Positions 1-10,316 of a stretch of DNA of 64,000 nt are shown in pieces; within the stretch, counting starts at the first letter, position 1, and each line of letters starts with the position of its first letter. The notes below the pieces were generated by a model. It saw nothing but the letters and a program-made list of their open reading frames with translations, did not search any database and had not been told where the DNA came from. This stretch comes from Parapedobacter defluvii (GTDB lineage: Bacteria; Bacteroidota; Bacteroidia; Sphingobacteriales; Sphingobacteriaceae), in contig NZ_BMIK01000003.1 in NCBI RefSeq assembly GCF_014642075.1, positions 347,566-411,565 on the forward strand, read 5' to 3'. Made by a program: the position numbers and the translations under genes.

Positions 1-874
1 TAACAGTGGTGACAGAACCAGGCGCAAGTTTGGCTTTGATTCCGTCAATGATATAGATCCGACCATCCATCACCGGATCATTAACCGTTCCGGTACCGTA
101 ATCGGCGGCTACCAGTACATCCAACGAATCAACGAATGCGATGCCACGAATCGATGTAGCACCTTCGATGCGAACCGTTGAAAGCGCCGAGAAATCAGCT
201 GCCAACGAATCGACGTCGGACAACCCGTCGTATAACGATATTCCTCCATTTCCATCTGCCGAATTAGATACCAACAGATTATTTCCCCATAGTGCCATCC
301 CCCAGGGCCTCATGGAAGATTCCAGCCGGAGAACCTTGTGGGGCCGGGTATATCCACTGCGATTCTTGGGCCGGTGATACCCATAAATCACGGTTCGTCC
401 TTCAATTTCGGTTGAGTTATTGGCGACGTACAGATATTCCGACAGATGGTGATAGACAAGCCCGCGCATGGCATTAAGTCCGCGATACTGTATGGTCGTG
501 TTATTGCTAAGAACTCCGAACGGGCCGACGTTCATGATCCGGATGGTGGTATCTCTACCTCTCCCATCTCCATAGCCGGCCTGAAAAACCGCGCTTGCAA
601 ACGGATCGAAATAAATTCCTGCCCCGCCCTGCAATGCTTCCGAATCGTGGCTAAGCGCCACACCCAGCGCTGCCCCTGTGGTATCCGCCGGATCGATCAG
701 TAACACATTGTCAATGGGCTCCCCGGACGTATTCGTCTGATAATTCCCAATTGAAATATACAGCCGTGCAATCGGCCGTACAGGCGTAGCGGGTTCATCG
801 TCATTGCGCATACAGCCACCCAGCATCATTGCCGCAATCGCCGTTACTACGAAAAAGCCAAACAAATTCTTCAT
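1..874 (-). CDS. Lipoprotein with beta-propeller-like repeats (partial, runs off left edge)
   Basis: The minus strand is open from an ATG at 874 to the left edge, about 291 codons with no stop. The product starts with a short lipoprotein signal peptide whose lipobox LGGC places the acylated cysteine near residue 21, so it should be an envelope lipoprotein. The rest has repeated short beta-strand blocks (for example WGNNLLVSNS, FVDSLDVLVAADYGTG, GRIYIIDG) of the kind seen in NHL or SMP-30 type beta-propellers. I cannot name a family or substrate. The gene is divergent from queH. The C-terminus lies outside the window. An overlapping 121-codon minus-strand frame at 801-1166 is a shadow. Confidence 0.75.
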   Translation of the reverse strand, partial: MKNLFGFFVVTAIAAMMLGGCMRNDDEPATPVRPIARLYISIGNYQTNTSGEPIDNVLLIDPADTTGAALGVALSHDSEALQGGAGIYFDPFASAVFQAGYGDGRGRDTTIRIMNVGPFGVLSNNTTIQYRGLNAMRGLVYHHLSEYLYVANNSTEIEGRTVIYGYHRPKNRSGYTRPHKVLRLESSMRPWGMALWGNNLLVSNSADGNGGISLYDGLSDVDSLAADFSALSTVRIEGATSIRGIAFVDSLDVLVAADYGTGTVNDPVMDGRIYIIDGIKAKLAPGSVTTV

Positions 875-1032
875 CCAACCGGTTTTTGGCAAAGTTAGAA
901 AAATTATCGCTGATCCGGCAACAATCGCCCTGCCAGGAAATTACGGAATGGGACCGGCCGGGCTGGCAAGTTATTTGCAACAGTCCGCCAATCTCCGTAA
1001 TATTGCATTTTGAAAATAAGTAGGTGCGTACG

Positions 1033-1710
1033 ATGGATACCGGAATCAAACGTGAAAAACTAGAACTGCCTAACGGCGAAAGTAAATTGCTGTTGCACTC
1101 CTGCTGTGCGCCTTGCTCCGGCGAGGTGATGGAAGCCTTGATCGCTTCGAACATTGATTTCACCATATACTTTTACAACCCCAATATCCATCCCCGCAAA
1201 GAGTATGACCTACGCAAGGATGAAAACATCCGGTTTGCCGAAAAGCATAACATTCCCTTCGTGGATGCCGATTACGATGTAGACAATTGGTTCACCCGTG
1301 CTAAGGGAATGGAGCATGAGCCCGAACGTGGCATCCGTTGCACCATGTGCTTTGACATGCGATTCGAGCGCACGGCACTGTATGCGTATGAAAACGGATT
1401 CCCTGTGATTACCAGCTCGCTGGGCATTTCGCGTTGGAAGAACTTCCAGCAGATCAACGACTGCGGCGAACGTGCTGCGGGTCACTATCCCGGCATTACG
1501 TACTGGACCTACAACTGGCGTAAAAAAGGCGGGTCTTCACGTATGCTCGACATCTCCAAACGCGAACATTTTTACATGCAGGAATACTGTGGTTGTGCCT
1601 ATTCGCTGCGCGACACCAATCATTGGCGGCTTCAAAACGGCCGTGAACGCATTGAAATCGGCAAAAACTACTACGGGGATGAAGGCAATGCTACCCCAGC
1701 TTGCTCTTAA
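1033..1710 (+). CDS. queH: Epoxyqueuosine reductase QueH
   Basis: This 225-aa protein matches the QueH (former DUF208) family, the non-cobalamin enzyme that reduces epoxyqueuosine to queuosine in tRNA. Visible signatures are HSCCAPCS (Cys24, 25, 28), CTMCFD (Cys103, 106) and EYCGC (Cys186, 188), the cysteines expected to bind an iron-sulfur cluster and act in the reduction. I chose ATG 1033 over an in-frame GTG at 1024 because AGGTG at 1022-1026 is well placed as its ribosome binding site. Its 3' end overlaps the convergent dienelactone-hydrolase gene by 20 bp. No other queuosine gene is nearby. Confidence 0.93.
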   Translation: MDTGIKREKLELPNGESKLLLHSCCAPCSGEVMEALIASNIDFTIYFYNPNIHPRKEYDLRKDENIRFAEKHNIPFVDADYDVDNWFTRAKGMEHEPERGIRCTMCFDMRFERTALYAYENGFPVITSSLGISRWKNFQQINDCGERAAGHYPGITYWTYNWRKKGGSSRMLDISKREHFYMQEYCGCAYSLRDTNHWRLQNGRERIEIGKNYYGDEGNATPACS

Positions 1711-2542
1711 AAAAATCAATGGTTCGTTTCCAAGCCAATTTAGCAGCTTCTGCATTGTACCGTGTAGGTGATGTATCGTTATTGAATGCGTGATTCACGT
1801 CTTCATAAACATATAGCTGATAATCCACGCCATTCGCCTTGAGCGCATCCTCATATGCCGGAATGCCCGCATTGATCCGCTCGTCCAGTCCCGCATAGTG
1901 TAGCATCAGGCTAGCCTTTATCTTCGGCACATCGACTGCATCCGGTTGGCTGCCATAGTAGGCTACAGAGGCCTGCAGGTTCGGATCACCCACGGCTAGC
2001 CTACCTGCCATTGCCCCGCCCCAGCAGAAACCCACACAGCCCACCTTTCCGTTGCTCCCCTCGGCTTTTCGTAGGTAATCAAGCCCATTCAGGTAGTTTT
2101 GGACGGTTTTTCCCATGTCTAACTGACCGATCAATTCCCGCCCCTTATCTTCGTCTGCGGGAGTACCCCCGAAGGGCGACAATGCATCCACACCCAAGGC
2201 AATGAATCCTTCTGCTGCGATACGCTTGGTTACGTCGATGATGTGCGGATTCAACCCACGGTTTTCGTGGATAACCACCACGCCACCTACTCCGGACTTC
2301 CCTTTGGGCTTTGCCAAAATCGCCTTCACACTACCGTCTACACCTGCATATGTGATGTTTTCGGCAGTAATGTCATCGCTATGAAACGGCTTTGCTGCGG
2401 CATAATTATTCTGCAGTAAAGGCAATAGGGTTATCGCGGCGGCGGTACCACCCGTGAGCATGGCAAGTTGTTTCATAAACTCCTTGCGTCCGATCTGGCT
2501 GTGGGTATACCGATCGTATAAATTAATAACACGTTGGTCCAT
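1691..2542 (-). CDS. Exported dienelactone hydrolase family protein
   Basis: An alpha/beta hydrolase of 283 aa. The nucleophile elbow GFCWGG carries Cys173, and Asp220 (GLDERI) and His251 (VNHAFNND) complete the Cys-Asp-His triad typical of dienelactone hydrolases. The N-terminus has a short charged stretch, [11 protein letters not shown], and then a hydrophobic segment (about residues 27-50), so it is probably exported. Only one arginine precedes the segment, so it is not a classical twin-arginine signal. It lies 17 bp after the thiol peroxidase gene and may be cotranscribed with it. The substrate is unknown; many family members act on esters other than dienelactone. Confidence 0.88.
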   Translation of the reverse strand: MDQRVINLYDRYTHSQIGRKEFMKQLAMLTGGTAAAITLLPLLQNNYAAAKPFHSDDITAENITYAGVDGSVKAILAKPKGKSGVGGVVVIHENRGLNPHIIDVTKRIAAEGFIALGVDALSPFGGTPADEDKGRELIGQLDMGKTVQNYLNGLDYLRKAEGSNGKVGCVGFCWGGAMAGRLAVGDPNLQASVAYYGSQPDAVDVPKIKASLMLHYAGLDERINAGIPAYEDALKANGVDYQLYVYEDVNHAFNNDTSPTRYNAEAAKLAWKRTIDFFKSKLG

Positions 2543-2559
2543 GACAACGGGTTTTATTT

Positions 2560-3162
2560 CTATTTTACGGCCGCGAGTGCAGCCGCATAATTGGGTTCCT
2601 GTGAAAGTTCCGGCACCTGTTCTTCATAAACGATTATTCCTTCCGGATCGATGACGACCACTGCCCGGCTGAGCAATCCCCGCATGGGGCCTTCCGCAAG
2701 CTGAACTCCGTATTGCATTCCAAAATCAGATCGGAAATCAGACAGCATGACGACTTGATCTATCCCCTCGGCACCGCAAAAAGCCTTCAGCGCAAATGGT
2801 AAGTCTTTAGATATACAGAGTACCGTCGTATTGGGGAGATTAGCCGCATCTTCATTGAACTTCCGGACGGACATCGCACATACTCCTGTATTGACGCTGG
2901 GAAAAATATTGAGAATGATGTATTTCCCTTTGAAATCTTCCAAACGCTTCTCGGATAAATCTACGGCGGTTAACGTAAAGTCTTTGGCTGATGTGCCCAC
3001 CGCGGGAAGCTTTCCTACTGTGTGCACGGGTTCGCCGCGAAGTGTAACTGTGGTTGACAACGAATTGTGCGGCGATTGTGCCACCGCAGTGAGTAGCCCA
3101 AACATGAGGGCAGAAAAGATCAACGAGCGTATACCCGATTGAGTGCTTACGAAACGTTTCAT
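2560..3162 (-). CDS. tpx: Thiol peroxidase with N-terminal signal peptide
   Basis: A 200-aa atypical 2-Cys peroxiredoxin of the Tpx family. The peroxidatic site is NTGVCAMSVRKFN (Cys95) and the resolving cysteine is in LPFALKAFCG (Cys129), the spacing expected for Tpx. Unlike the usual cytoplasmic enzyme of about 165 aa, it has about 29 extra N-terminal residues that read as a signal peptide, with a likely cut near AVAQ-S. It should therefore detoxify hydroperoxides in the periplasm. It probably heads a two-gene unit with the dienelactone-hydrolase-like gene. Confidence 0.92.
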   Translation of the reverse strand: MKRFVSTQSGIRSLIFSALMFGLLTAVAQSPHNSLSTTVTLRGEPVHTVGKLPAVGTSAKDFTLTAVDLSEKRLEDFKGKYIILNIFPSVNTGVCAMSVRKFNEDAANLPNTTVLCISKDLPFALKAFCGAEGIDQVVMLSDFRSDFGMQYGVQLAEGPMRGLLSRAVVVIDPEGIIVYEEQVPELSQEPNYAAALAAVK

Positions 3163-3225
3163 GACTCTTTTTCATTTTAAACGTTTTTTCACCCGACACT
3201 CGTATCGTGTAACGAAAATAATCTA

Positions 3226-3268
3226 AAGTGCTCTGCAAAACTTAACTTAACAAGCTTGCAGAGCACTT
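3226..3268 (-). terminator. Hairpin after the susCD operon
   Basis: A perfect 13-bp inverted repeat (AAGTGCTCTGCAA at 3226-3238 with TTGCAGAGCACTT at 3256-3268, 17-nt loop) begins 15 bp past the susD stop codon. On the minus strand it is followed by a weak T-rich run, TAGATTATTTTC. It fits a transcription terminator or a 3'-end stabilising hairpin for the SusCD operon. Confidence 0.6.
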
Positions 3269-3282
3269 ATCCCACTGTGTAT

Positions 3283-4830
3283 TTAATAGCCGTGGTTCTG
3301 AGTCAAATTGGTGTTGATCTGTAATTCACGGGCCGGAATGGCGTATATGAATTTATCTTCACTGATGTCAAAGGTATTGGGAAGCAGCCAGCCATACAGT
3401 GCCTTTAAACGTTCGCCCTTTGCCTGAATGGCCTCGATGGCCATACCGGTACGTATCAGATCTGTCCAACGATGGTTTTCAAATGCCAGCTCATGCCGCA
3501 TCTCGTTGGCGACGTCTAACGCCGTAACGGTACTAAGCTCGCCCAGGTTTGCCCGCTTTCTCACTTGATTAATATAGGGAAGGGCTTCAGTTGCCTTACC
3601 CTGCGCTACGAGACTTTCAGCTAATAGCAGCAAAGCTCCAGCATACCGAAAAACCGGCCAGTTATTGTCTGTGTTAAATTCCACTTGATAAGGTGGATGA
3701 AGATATTTCCTAATAAAATACTGATAACCCACACCCGGAGTAGGACGGTAATTCACTGGGCTTTTTACGCCAGTAATGGTCATCACATCGTTGTTATCTA
3801 CAGACCCTTCTGCCACAGCAATGGACTTAGCAAGCCGCTCGTCACCAGTTTCATACGAATCGATCATTTCCTGCGTAGGGACGTTCCAGCCGCCACTTGT
3901 CAAACCACCCCGAGCGTTGGTACCGTTAACTCCAAGAATAAAATCCGGATTGGTAGCCTTGGGAATGAAGCGCCAGATAAAATCACTGTGCTGCCCCTCG
4001 TTACCCTGTTTGTACTGGACTTCAAAAATCGATTCCTTATTGTTTTTATGAACAGGGTCAAATACATCAGCATAGTCGTCCATTAAGCCATAATTCATTT
4101 GTGTAATATCCAAAAGCTCCGCAGTAGCCTTTTCATATTCTTTAGTGGGCTTAGACAAATACGCATATGCGAGCAGCATTTTGGCGGCTCCACGTGTCGC
4201 ACGGCCCGATTGAGGAAATGTAGAAGCTATCGGTAATAGCGGAATGGCTGCATTGAGATCCGTAATAATCTGGGCATACACTTCTTCAGCTGTAGAACGG
4301 GGAATAAAAGCTTCTTCGGCTACTACAATTTCTTTCAACTGAAGGGGTACCCCGCCAAAGTGTTGCACTAGGTCGTAATAGTAAAATGCCCGGAGAAATA
4401 GGGCCTCTCCGGTTACTTTATCTTTTTCTTCGGCAGATAAATTGGCATTTTCTAACCTGCTTAATATGGTGTTAACCTTGGAAATACCTTCATACGCATT
4501 GCCATAACGATTTCCCGGCGAATTAGGAGATTGACTGGTGAGGCTATTATCCCTGAATTCGGGGTACGCTTCGGCACTGACAAACGAACCCCTATCAGCT
4601 GCATAGCGGGTAAAAAAGGTATTATCCGACCGCATTTCGTCCATAAATATTCCCATGAAGGCAATGCCTCTGAGATTGGTATATGCGGCAACGGTAGCTT
4701 GGTCAAATTGCTCGGCATTTTGATAGAACGAAGCTGAACTCAGCGACGTGGGAGGAACAAGGTCGAGAAAATCGTTCGAACAGGCTGAGAGTGTCAGCAC
4801 TGAAACGGTAATATATGCTATTCTTTTCAT
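3283..4830 (-). CDS. SusD/RagB family outer-membrane glycan-binding lipoprotein
   Basis: A 515-aa SusD homologue. The signal peptide ends in the lipobox LSAC with Cys17 as the lipidation site, then SND and the usual FLDLVPPTSLSSASFYQN opening of the family. The middle has the TPR-like helices (LRAFYYYDLVQHFGGVPL), and the C-terminus holds the conserved ELAFENHRWTDLIRTG stretch. It should sit on the outer-membrane surface and form the lid over the SusC channel encoded 25 bp upstream. The bound glycan cannot be read from sequence. The neighbouring GH78-type enzyme suggests a rhamnose-containing glycan. Confidence 0.95.
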   Translation of the reverse strand: MKRIAYITVSVLTLSACSNDFLDLVPPTSLSSASFYQNAEQFDQATVAAYTNLRGIAFMGIFMDEMRSDNTFFTRYAADRGSFVSAEAYPEFRDNSLTSQSPNSPGNRYGNAYEGISKVNTILSRLENANLSAEEKDKVTGEALFLRAFYYYDLVQHFGGVPLQLKEIVVAEEAFIPRSTAEEVYAQIITDLNAAIPLLPIASTFPQSGRATRGAAKMLLAYAYLSKPTKEYEKATAELLDITQMNYGLMDDYADVFDPVHKNNKESIFEVQYKQGNEGQHSDFIWRFIPKATNPDFILGVNGTNARGGLTSGGWNVPTQEMIDSYETGDERLAKSIAVAEGSVDNNDVMTITGVKSPVNYRPTPGVGYQYFIRKYLHPPYQVEFNTDNNWPVFRYAGALLLLAESLVAQGKATEALPYINQVRKRANLGELSTVTALDVANEMRHELAFENHRWTDLIRTGMAIEAIQAKGERLKALYGWLLPNTFDISEDKFIYAIPARELQINTNLTQNHGY

Positions 4831-4855
4831 GATCGTTGCATTAATTGATAAGATC

Positions 4856-7800
4856 CTAAAAACCTATGTGTAAACCTGCCGAAAATACACGGGGGACAGG
4901 ATAACCGACAAAATCACGGCCTTGATTCAAGCCATTCAGCCCATTGATGCCCGCCTCCGGATTAAGTCCAGGATAATTGGTGATGATGAAGGCATTCTGC
5001 GCGCTTAAATAAATACGTATTGACCTGAGATAGCTGAGTTTCGGTGAAAAAGAATACCCAAGAGTTATGTTTTTAGCTGCAATGTACGAACCGTCAAAAA
5101 CCTGCCGAGTTGTGAAATTACGGAAGTCTTCAGTAGTACCACTCCGGGTCCGTGGATAAATGCCATCTCCCGGGTTTTCCTCCGACCGCCAACGACCCGC
5201 TACCCCTTTTCTGACGTTGAAAACACCGTCGAGGTTTTCGGTAGACTGGAATGCATCGTCTGCAATGTCGTTGCCTACCGTTCCAGCCAATACAATACTC
5301 AGGTCAAAATTTTTGTAGGAAAATGTGTTAACCATGCCGTATGCGAATGTCGGATTGGGGTTCCCTATGAATGTACGGTCATAACTATCAATAATCCCAT
5401 CCGGAACACCATCTGGACCGCTGATGTCCTTAAACCGGGCGGTACCCACCATGGATGTCGAACTGTGGGGCTGGGTTTCAAACTCTTCCTGGGTCATGTA
5501 TACCCCTGTATTGATATATCCATAAAACAGGCCGATGGGATGCCCTACCGCCGTACGGTTATCGTCCCAATACAAATTGTAGCCACCTATCGGCGCATCG
5601 CTCGTTCCCAGTTTCTTAACCAAGTTACGGTCGAACGAAATATTGAAATCAGTGGTCCACTGGAATTCACCTACCAAATTTCTCGATCCGATGGTAAACT
5701 CATGTCCCCAGAAGTCAAACCGACCAACATTAGACGTGATGCTCGAAAACCCCGATTGTATGGGGATATCAATAGCATATAGTAACCCATCGGTTTTCTT
5801 CCAATAGTAATCATAGGTAAAAGACAACCGGTTATTGAATAGTTCTAAGTCAAGACCAATATCATATCCTTCGGTAGTTTCCCATGTTAAGAAACTATTT
5901 CCGATACCATTCAATGATTTGCCGGGTGTTACTTGATTACCGAATACGTAGTCGTTGCTGTTCACAGCAGCCAAATATGTATAGTCGCCGATGTTATTGT
6001 TACCCACCTTTCCATAACTCAACCGTAACTTCAGGAGGTTAATCTGCCGGATATTCTGAATAAAGGGTTCTTCAGAAAGTACCCAACCAAGTGAGGCGGA
6101 AGGAAAATCACCGAATCTTGTATTTTGACCGAACTTTGAGGATCCGTCGCTACGGAAAGCGAACGAAGCCAAATATTTGCCGCGGTAATTGTAATTTAGC
6201 CGTCCATAGTAGGAAAGCAATGACCAGTCGGCCGCCTCTACGTTGCCAATCCGCGTAATGGCTGCACTTATCCAGGGAATATCATCATCGGCGAACTCCC
6301 GGCCATCGATATAACTATTTTCTCGGCTGTATTTCTGAACGGTATAGCCACCCAATACATCGATGTTGTGATCATTGTTGAACGATCGCTGGTAAGTTAG
6401 CGTATTTTCGCTCATCCAAGTAACGAAACCGGATGATTCATACCGGCCGGTGGCCAGTTGTGGTGGAGCACTTCCAAGCCCACCCTGCGCAATTGAAGGG
6501 TTGAACGCTCTAAGATTCCCATTATCGGTGTTAACATTAAAACTGGTTTTTGCTTTCAGTCCTTCCAGCAGTTCAAATTCGACATAGCTATTAGCCAAAA
6601 AACGATTGGCACGTGCTTTCCGGATGCGCTCGGTTACCACCAAGTACCAGTTTGGGTTGGCAAACATGCCGGGTTGTGAAAACGAAACCGGATAGGTACC
6701 GTCTTCGTTCCGATAGGAAAGGGTGGGATCCATCAGATACGCCAATTGGATGATGTTCCTTCCATTGTCCAGTCCGGACACACCGTTATTATAGCCGTTG
6801 GAAAACTCAAGGTTCAAGCCCAAAGTCAATCGATCGGAAACGTTATAGATGTTATTGGTCCGCGCAGTAATCCGCCGATCGGAAGTATTGAGAATCACCC
6901 CATTCTGTTTGTTGAGATTCACATTGAAGACCGACTTCAGTTTGGTGGTGCCACTGCTGTATGAGATGTTATAGTTTTGATTCATTGCATCACGGAGCAG
7001 AACATCAAACCAATCGGTACCATAATTCCCTGCGTAGCGACTTGGGTCTGCATATACTTCAGGTACTCCTCCCGTATAGCCTTCGTAACGGGCAGCATCT
7101 TCGTAGTATTCTTTCTTAAATTGCGCAAATTCCTCAGCGTTCATTAGATCTGGCCGGCCCCGCTGAGGTACCTGCTGCATACCCATGTTGACCGAAAGTT
7201 CCAAGTGCTGCTGTCCATCTTTCGCCTGTTTGGTGGTGACCAACAACACTCCGTTGGCGGCACGTGATCCGTAAAGTGCGGCGGCAGATGCATCTTTCAA
7301 TACACTGATGGACTCAATCTCATCGGGACTGAGTGTTTGGAGGCCGCTTGCCGACGGGAATCCATCAATAACGATAAGCGGTTGATTGCCCGCGCCAATG
7401 GAGGCTGCTCCTCGGATGCGGAAAGACATTTCCGAGCCGGGTGTACCCGAATTGTGATTGATTTGTACACCAGCCATTCTTCCTTGCAGTTTTTGGCCAA
7501 CATTGGCTACCGGCATATCCCTAAGCTGCGTGGCATCGACCTGCACAACGGCACCTGTGAGCTCCCGTTTTTTCTGAGTACCGTAACTCACTACGACTAC
7601 TTCTTCCAATACTTCTGAACCTGGGGTTAACTGAACAGCCAAACTACTGCCTGTCAAAGTAACCGCTTTCCGCAAATAGCCTACGTAGCTGAATACCAAA
7701 ATGTCGCCCGTCGAGGCGTTGATGGTGAAACGCCCTTGTCCATCCGTTTGGGCGCTCGTAGAGGTGCCCTGTAAGGTTACGGTTACACCGCTAATAGGCG

Positions 7801-7927
7801 CTGCAGTCACCGAGTCGGTTACCACCCCTTCTACGGACATCTGTGCCATGGCCAAATTGCTGCTAATTGCAACAAATAGTGACGCCAAAACACAGAAAAC
7901 GAGATGTTTGCAATACTTCGTTTTCAT
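4856..7927 (-). CDS. SusC/RagA family TonB-dependent outer-membrane transporter
   Basis: A 1023-aa SusC-type receptor. In order: a signal peptide (about residues 1-28), a carboxypeptidase-regulatory-like domain (VEGVVTDSVTAAPISGVTV), the SusC motif VVSYGTQKKRELTGAV, a plug domain with GNQPLIVIDGFP and LKDASAAALYGSRAANGV, and a long beta-barrel ending in the terminal aromatic residue SAGLHIGF. It imports large oligosaccharides with energy from TonB. It is paired with SusD 25 bp downstream. The 95 bp before it, after the GH78 gene, may carry its own promoter or a processing site. Confidence 0.96.
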   Translation of the reverse strand: MKTKYCKHLVFCVLASLFVAISSNLAMAQMSVEGVVTDSVTAAPISGVTVTLQGTSTSAQTDGQGRFTINASTGDILVFSYVGYLRKAVTLTGSSLAVQLTPGSEVLEEVVVVSYGTQKKRELTGAVVQVDATQLRDMPVANVGQKLQGRMAGVQINHNSGTPGSEMSFRIRGAASIGAGNQPLIVIDGFPSASGLQTLSPDEIESISVLKDASAAALYGSRAANGVLLVTTKQAKDGQQHLELSVNMGMQQVPQRGRPDLMNAEEFAQFKKEYYEDAARYEGYTGGVPEVYADPSRYAGNYGTDWFDVLLRDAMNQNYNISYSSGTTKLKSVFNVNLNKQNGVILNTSDRRITARTNNIYNVSDRLTLGLNLEFSNGYNNGVSGLDNGRNIIQLAYLMDPTLSYRNEDGTYPVSFSQPGMFANPNWYLVVTERIRKARANRFLANSYVEFELLEGLKAKTSFNVNTDNGNLRAFNPSIAQGGLGSAPPQLATGRYESSGFVTWMSENTLTYQRSFNNDHNIDVLGGYTVQKYSRENSYIDGREFADDDIPWISAAITRIGNVEAADWSLLSYYGRLNYNYRGKYLASFAFRSDGSSKFGQNTRFGDFPSASLGWVLSEEPFIQNIRQINLLKLRLSYGKVGNNNIGDYTYLAAVNSNDYVFGNQVTPGKSLNGIGNSFLTWETTEGYDIGLDLELFNNRLSFTYDYYWKKTDGLLYAIDIPIQSGFSSITSNVGRFDFWGHEFTIGSRNLVGEFQWTTDFNISFDRNLVKKLGTSDAPIGGYNLYWDDNRTAVGHPIGLFYGYINTGVYMTQEEFETQPHSSTSMVGTARFKDISGPDGVPDGIIDSYDRTFIGNPNPTFAYGMVNTFSYKNFDLSIVLAGTVGNDIADDAFQSTENLDGVFNVRKGVAGRWRSEENPGDGIYPRTRSGTTEDFRNFTTRQVFDGSYIAAKNITLGYSFSPKLSYLRSIRIYLSAQNAFIITNYPGLNPEAGINGLNGLNQGRDFVGYPVPRVFSAGLHIGF

Positions 7928-8022
7928 AGTTAATTTGTTTGTTTATTAAAAGTGTGTTTACTAATTAGGCTACTTAATAAGATGTCGACCTGTTTATTCT
8001 TTAGCGCAGCGTTGGTCCATTG

Positions 8023-10308
8023 TTAAAACAAAGCAAATGACCATTTTCCCGGCCCTACCTCGAAATAATAATAATCATGATCTTCTTCGTGCGCAACAGC
8101 CGTTTTTCCGTTACAGGTAATGTTTGACAATTCCGGCGCTATCCGTGGTATGCCTACACGGGCCCTGGAATCGGGAGGAATAATCACCGATAAGGTGATA
8201 CCACGATCCGTTCGTTTAATATCTACCGTGATATTACCCTTCACGGTCGGTGTAATACAATGTACTTCCTTCAATATCCCCAATTGGGGGCAGATCGTAA
8301 ATGTCTCAAACCCTGGCCGATCAGGGGCGATGCCTGCAACGTATTGGTGCATCAGCGTTAAGGGGCCGCCGGACCATCCGTGGTTATATGAACCTCCACC
8401 ATATCCTGCCGAACCGATGCCCCACCCTTCCCAAAGCGTGGTCAATGGGCTTTCTACCATATTGGAATAGCGCTTTTTCATCCGTGCCAACCCTCCTTCT
8501 GCGTCGCCCATTATGAAAAAAGATTCCAGAATGTATTTTTCCATGTAAGGACTCGCATGGAATTCATTTTCCAGTACTTTCTTTATCGCGTCATATTTGG
8601 TACGATCGGCAAGACCTGCAATCACGGCCAATCCATTGCCCCGATCGTCAATCACGCCGTGGTTAGCTGGACTCTTATAGGAAGACCCATTCCAAAACAG
8701 TCGGTTATAATTCAATTTTATGGACTCCATAGCTTCCTGATATCCGGCGATATCTGCTTGGTGACCGGTCAACTCGGCCATCTGGGTTGCCGCCTCCAGC
8801 GCCATATAGTACCAAGCGTTTTCAATCAATGGCGCGTCGATATCATCTCCCCAATCCAACCAATCCCATCCACCGGGACGGTGGACAAGCAATCCATCGT
8901 CGCCAAATTCCCACAGATTCAAGTAACGTTTAACCGCAGGATAGACGTAATGCATCATCGCGGTATCGGCAGTATAACGAAAGTAATTCCAGAATCCATA
9001 TTTTCCGACGCTGGCAAGCATCTGCGCCGGCAATTCGCGATCCCAGCTGCCCGCGGGTACCGGCGAATACAATACACCATCCGGTTTTTGCCAGTCAACC
9101 AGATTACGTATTGCTTTCTGGATGGCCAAGTGACTATTCCCATCGCATGCATACAGCATTTCCCCCAACAAGATAACGGCATCACCCCACCACTGTGCCC
9201 GTTCGCGGTCCGGATCCTGAATGGCATCGCGCAGATTGACATTGAGTGTATTGTATGATTTTTTCCAAAGCACATTGTAAAAGGAATCGTCCGTGTTAAA
9301 AACACCGACTTTTTCCGTATTATAGCGAGTTTCACGGTATTTTAATTCCAGGATTTTTACCCCTTCAGGGATGGCATACCGGACCTCATGTCCATTCATG
9401 TATCCGAATGTCTCAAATTCCTGCACTCCTTCTTTGGTAATGTATTCCGTACGTACATTATATTCGCTCCCACCTTTGTAGTTATCTGTTCGGATATCGA
9501 TTTTCAATCCGCCAGGGGCATCAATCTTCAGGTACGGTGTGATACTGATATTCTTAGGGAGCTTGGCGATAATGGTGTCTCCGGTACTCTCAGCAGGCAG
9601 ATCACGCTTGTTTTCATAAGTCACCAAACCGGCGTCCTTCCACAGGGGAATAGGCCGCTTTTCAAGGTGATTCCATGGGCCAACAGGCGGGATACCATAT
9701 GACATAACCGAAAGCCACATACCGTTGCTAACCTCACCGAGTTGCCAATGAGGCAGGTCGTGACGTGCATCGAAATGGATGTTGAATTCGGGCAAACGAT
9801 AGTTGGGACGTGGCGGTCCCGAGTGGCCAAAAGCCGGATGCCTCAGGGCCTTCCATGTAGTATCCGACTGCAGGATTTCATTGCCCAATGCGGCTTCAAA
9901 CAACAGTGCAGATTTCCCGCTATTCTTGTGGTTAAACCCATCACGCCCCCAGTACCAGGTCAGTACGGCAATGGTATTTTTACCCTTCACCAAATAAGGG
10001 GCTAAATCTACTTCATCAAAGTAGGTATCACGAGGATTGGGGCCTCTCTTCAATTGACCTTCAAACACGGCCAGTCGACCATTTATCCACAGCCAGTATT
10101 TTGAGTCGGTCGCTATTTTTGCATAGGCGGTTTTAGGGATCTTTTTTAGCTGATATACTTTATGATAGGCCGTCCATACATTGGTATCTGCGGGCGCATG
10201 TGGCAGTCCAATCCATTCCGCCTTCCAATTGGAAGTCTGCCCCATAGCGGCAAGATTAACAAACAGCACCGCGCTATAAGCGAGAGATTTGATTACATAC
10301 TTTATCAT
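8023..10308 (-). CDS. Alpha-L-rhamnosidase-like glycoside hydrolase (GH78 type)
   Basis: A secreted 761-aa protein with a signal peptide (about 1-24, ending AMGQ). An N-terminal beta-sandwich (YWLWINGRLAVFEG) is followed by an (alpha/alpha)6 barrel. The GH78 acid motif appears as DPDRERAQWWGDAV (about 365-378), and TTLWEGWG has Glu627 where GH78 enzymes have the catalytic base. Family members remove terminal alpha-L-rhamnose. The gene starts 8 bp after the upstream glycosidase and is followed by susC, so it belongs to the same utilisation locus. The family-level call is good; rhamnose specificity is inferred, since the acid motif differs from the common DCPQRE form. Confidence 0.82.
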   Translation of the reverse strand: MIKYVIKSLAYSAVLFVNLAAMGQTSNWKAEWIGLPHAPADTNVWTAYHKVYQLKKIPKTAYAKIATDSKYWLWINGRLAVFEGQLKRGPNPRDTYFDEVDLAPYLVKGKNTIAVLTWYWGRDGFNHKNSGKSALLFEAALGNEILQSDTTWKALRHPAFGHSGPPRPNYRLPEFNIHFDARHDLPHWQLGEVSNGMWLSVMSYGIPPVGPWNHLEKRPIPLWKDAGLVTYENKRDLPAESTGDTIIAKLPKNISITPYLKIDAPGGLKIDIRTDNYKGGSEYNVRTEYITKEGVQEFETFGYMNGHEVRYAIPEGVKILELKYRETRYNTEKVGVFNTDDSFYNVLWKKSYNTLNVNLRDAIQDPDRERAQWWGDAVILLGEMLYACDGNSHLAIQKAIRNLVDWQKPDGVLYSPVPAGSWDRELPAQMLASVGKYGFWNYFRYTADTAMMHYVYPAVKRYLNLWEFGDDGLLVHRPGGWDWLDWGDDIDAPLIENAWYYMALEAATQMAELTGHQADIAGYQEAMESIKLNYNRLFWNGSSYKSPANHGVIDDRGNGLAVIAGLADRTKYDAIKKVLENEFHASPYMEKYILESFFIMGDAEGGLARMKKRYSNMVESPLTTLWEGWGIGSAGYGGGSYNHGWSGGPLTLMHQYVAGIAPDRPGFETFTICPQLGILKEVHCITPTVKGNITVDIKRTDRGITLSVIIPPDSRARVGIPRIAPELSNITCNGKTAVAHEEDHDYYYFEVGPGKWSFALF

Positions 10309-10316
10309 ACGTTAGC

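Noticed and set aside
8557..9258. 233-codon open frame antisense to the GH78-type gene
   Set aside because: Overlaps conserved GH78 barrel residues on the other strand, and shows no signal of its own.
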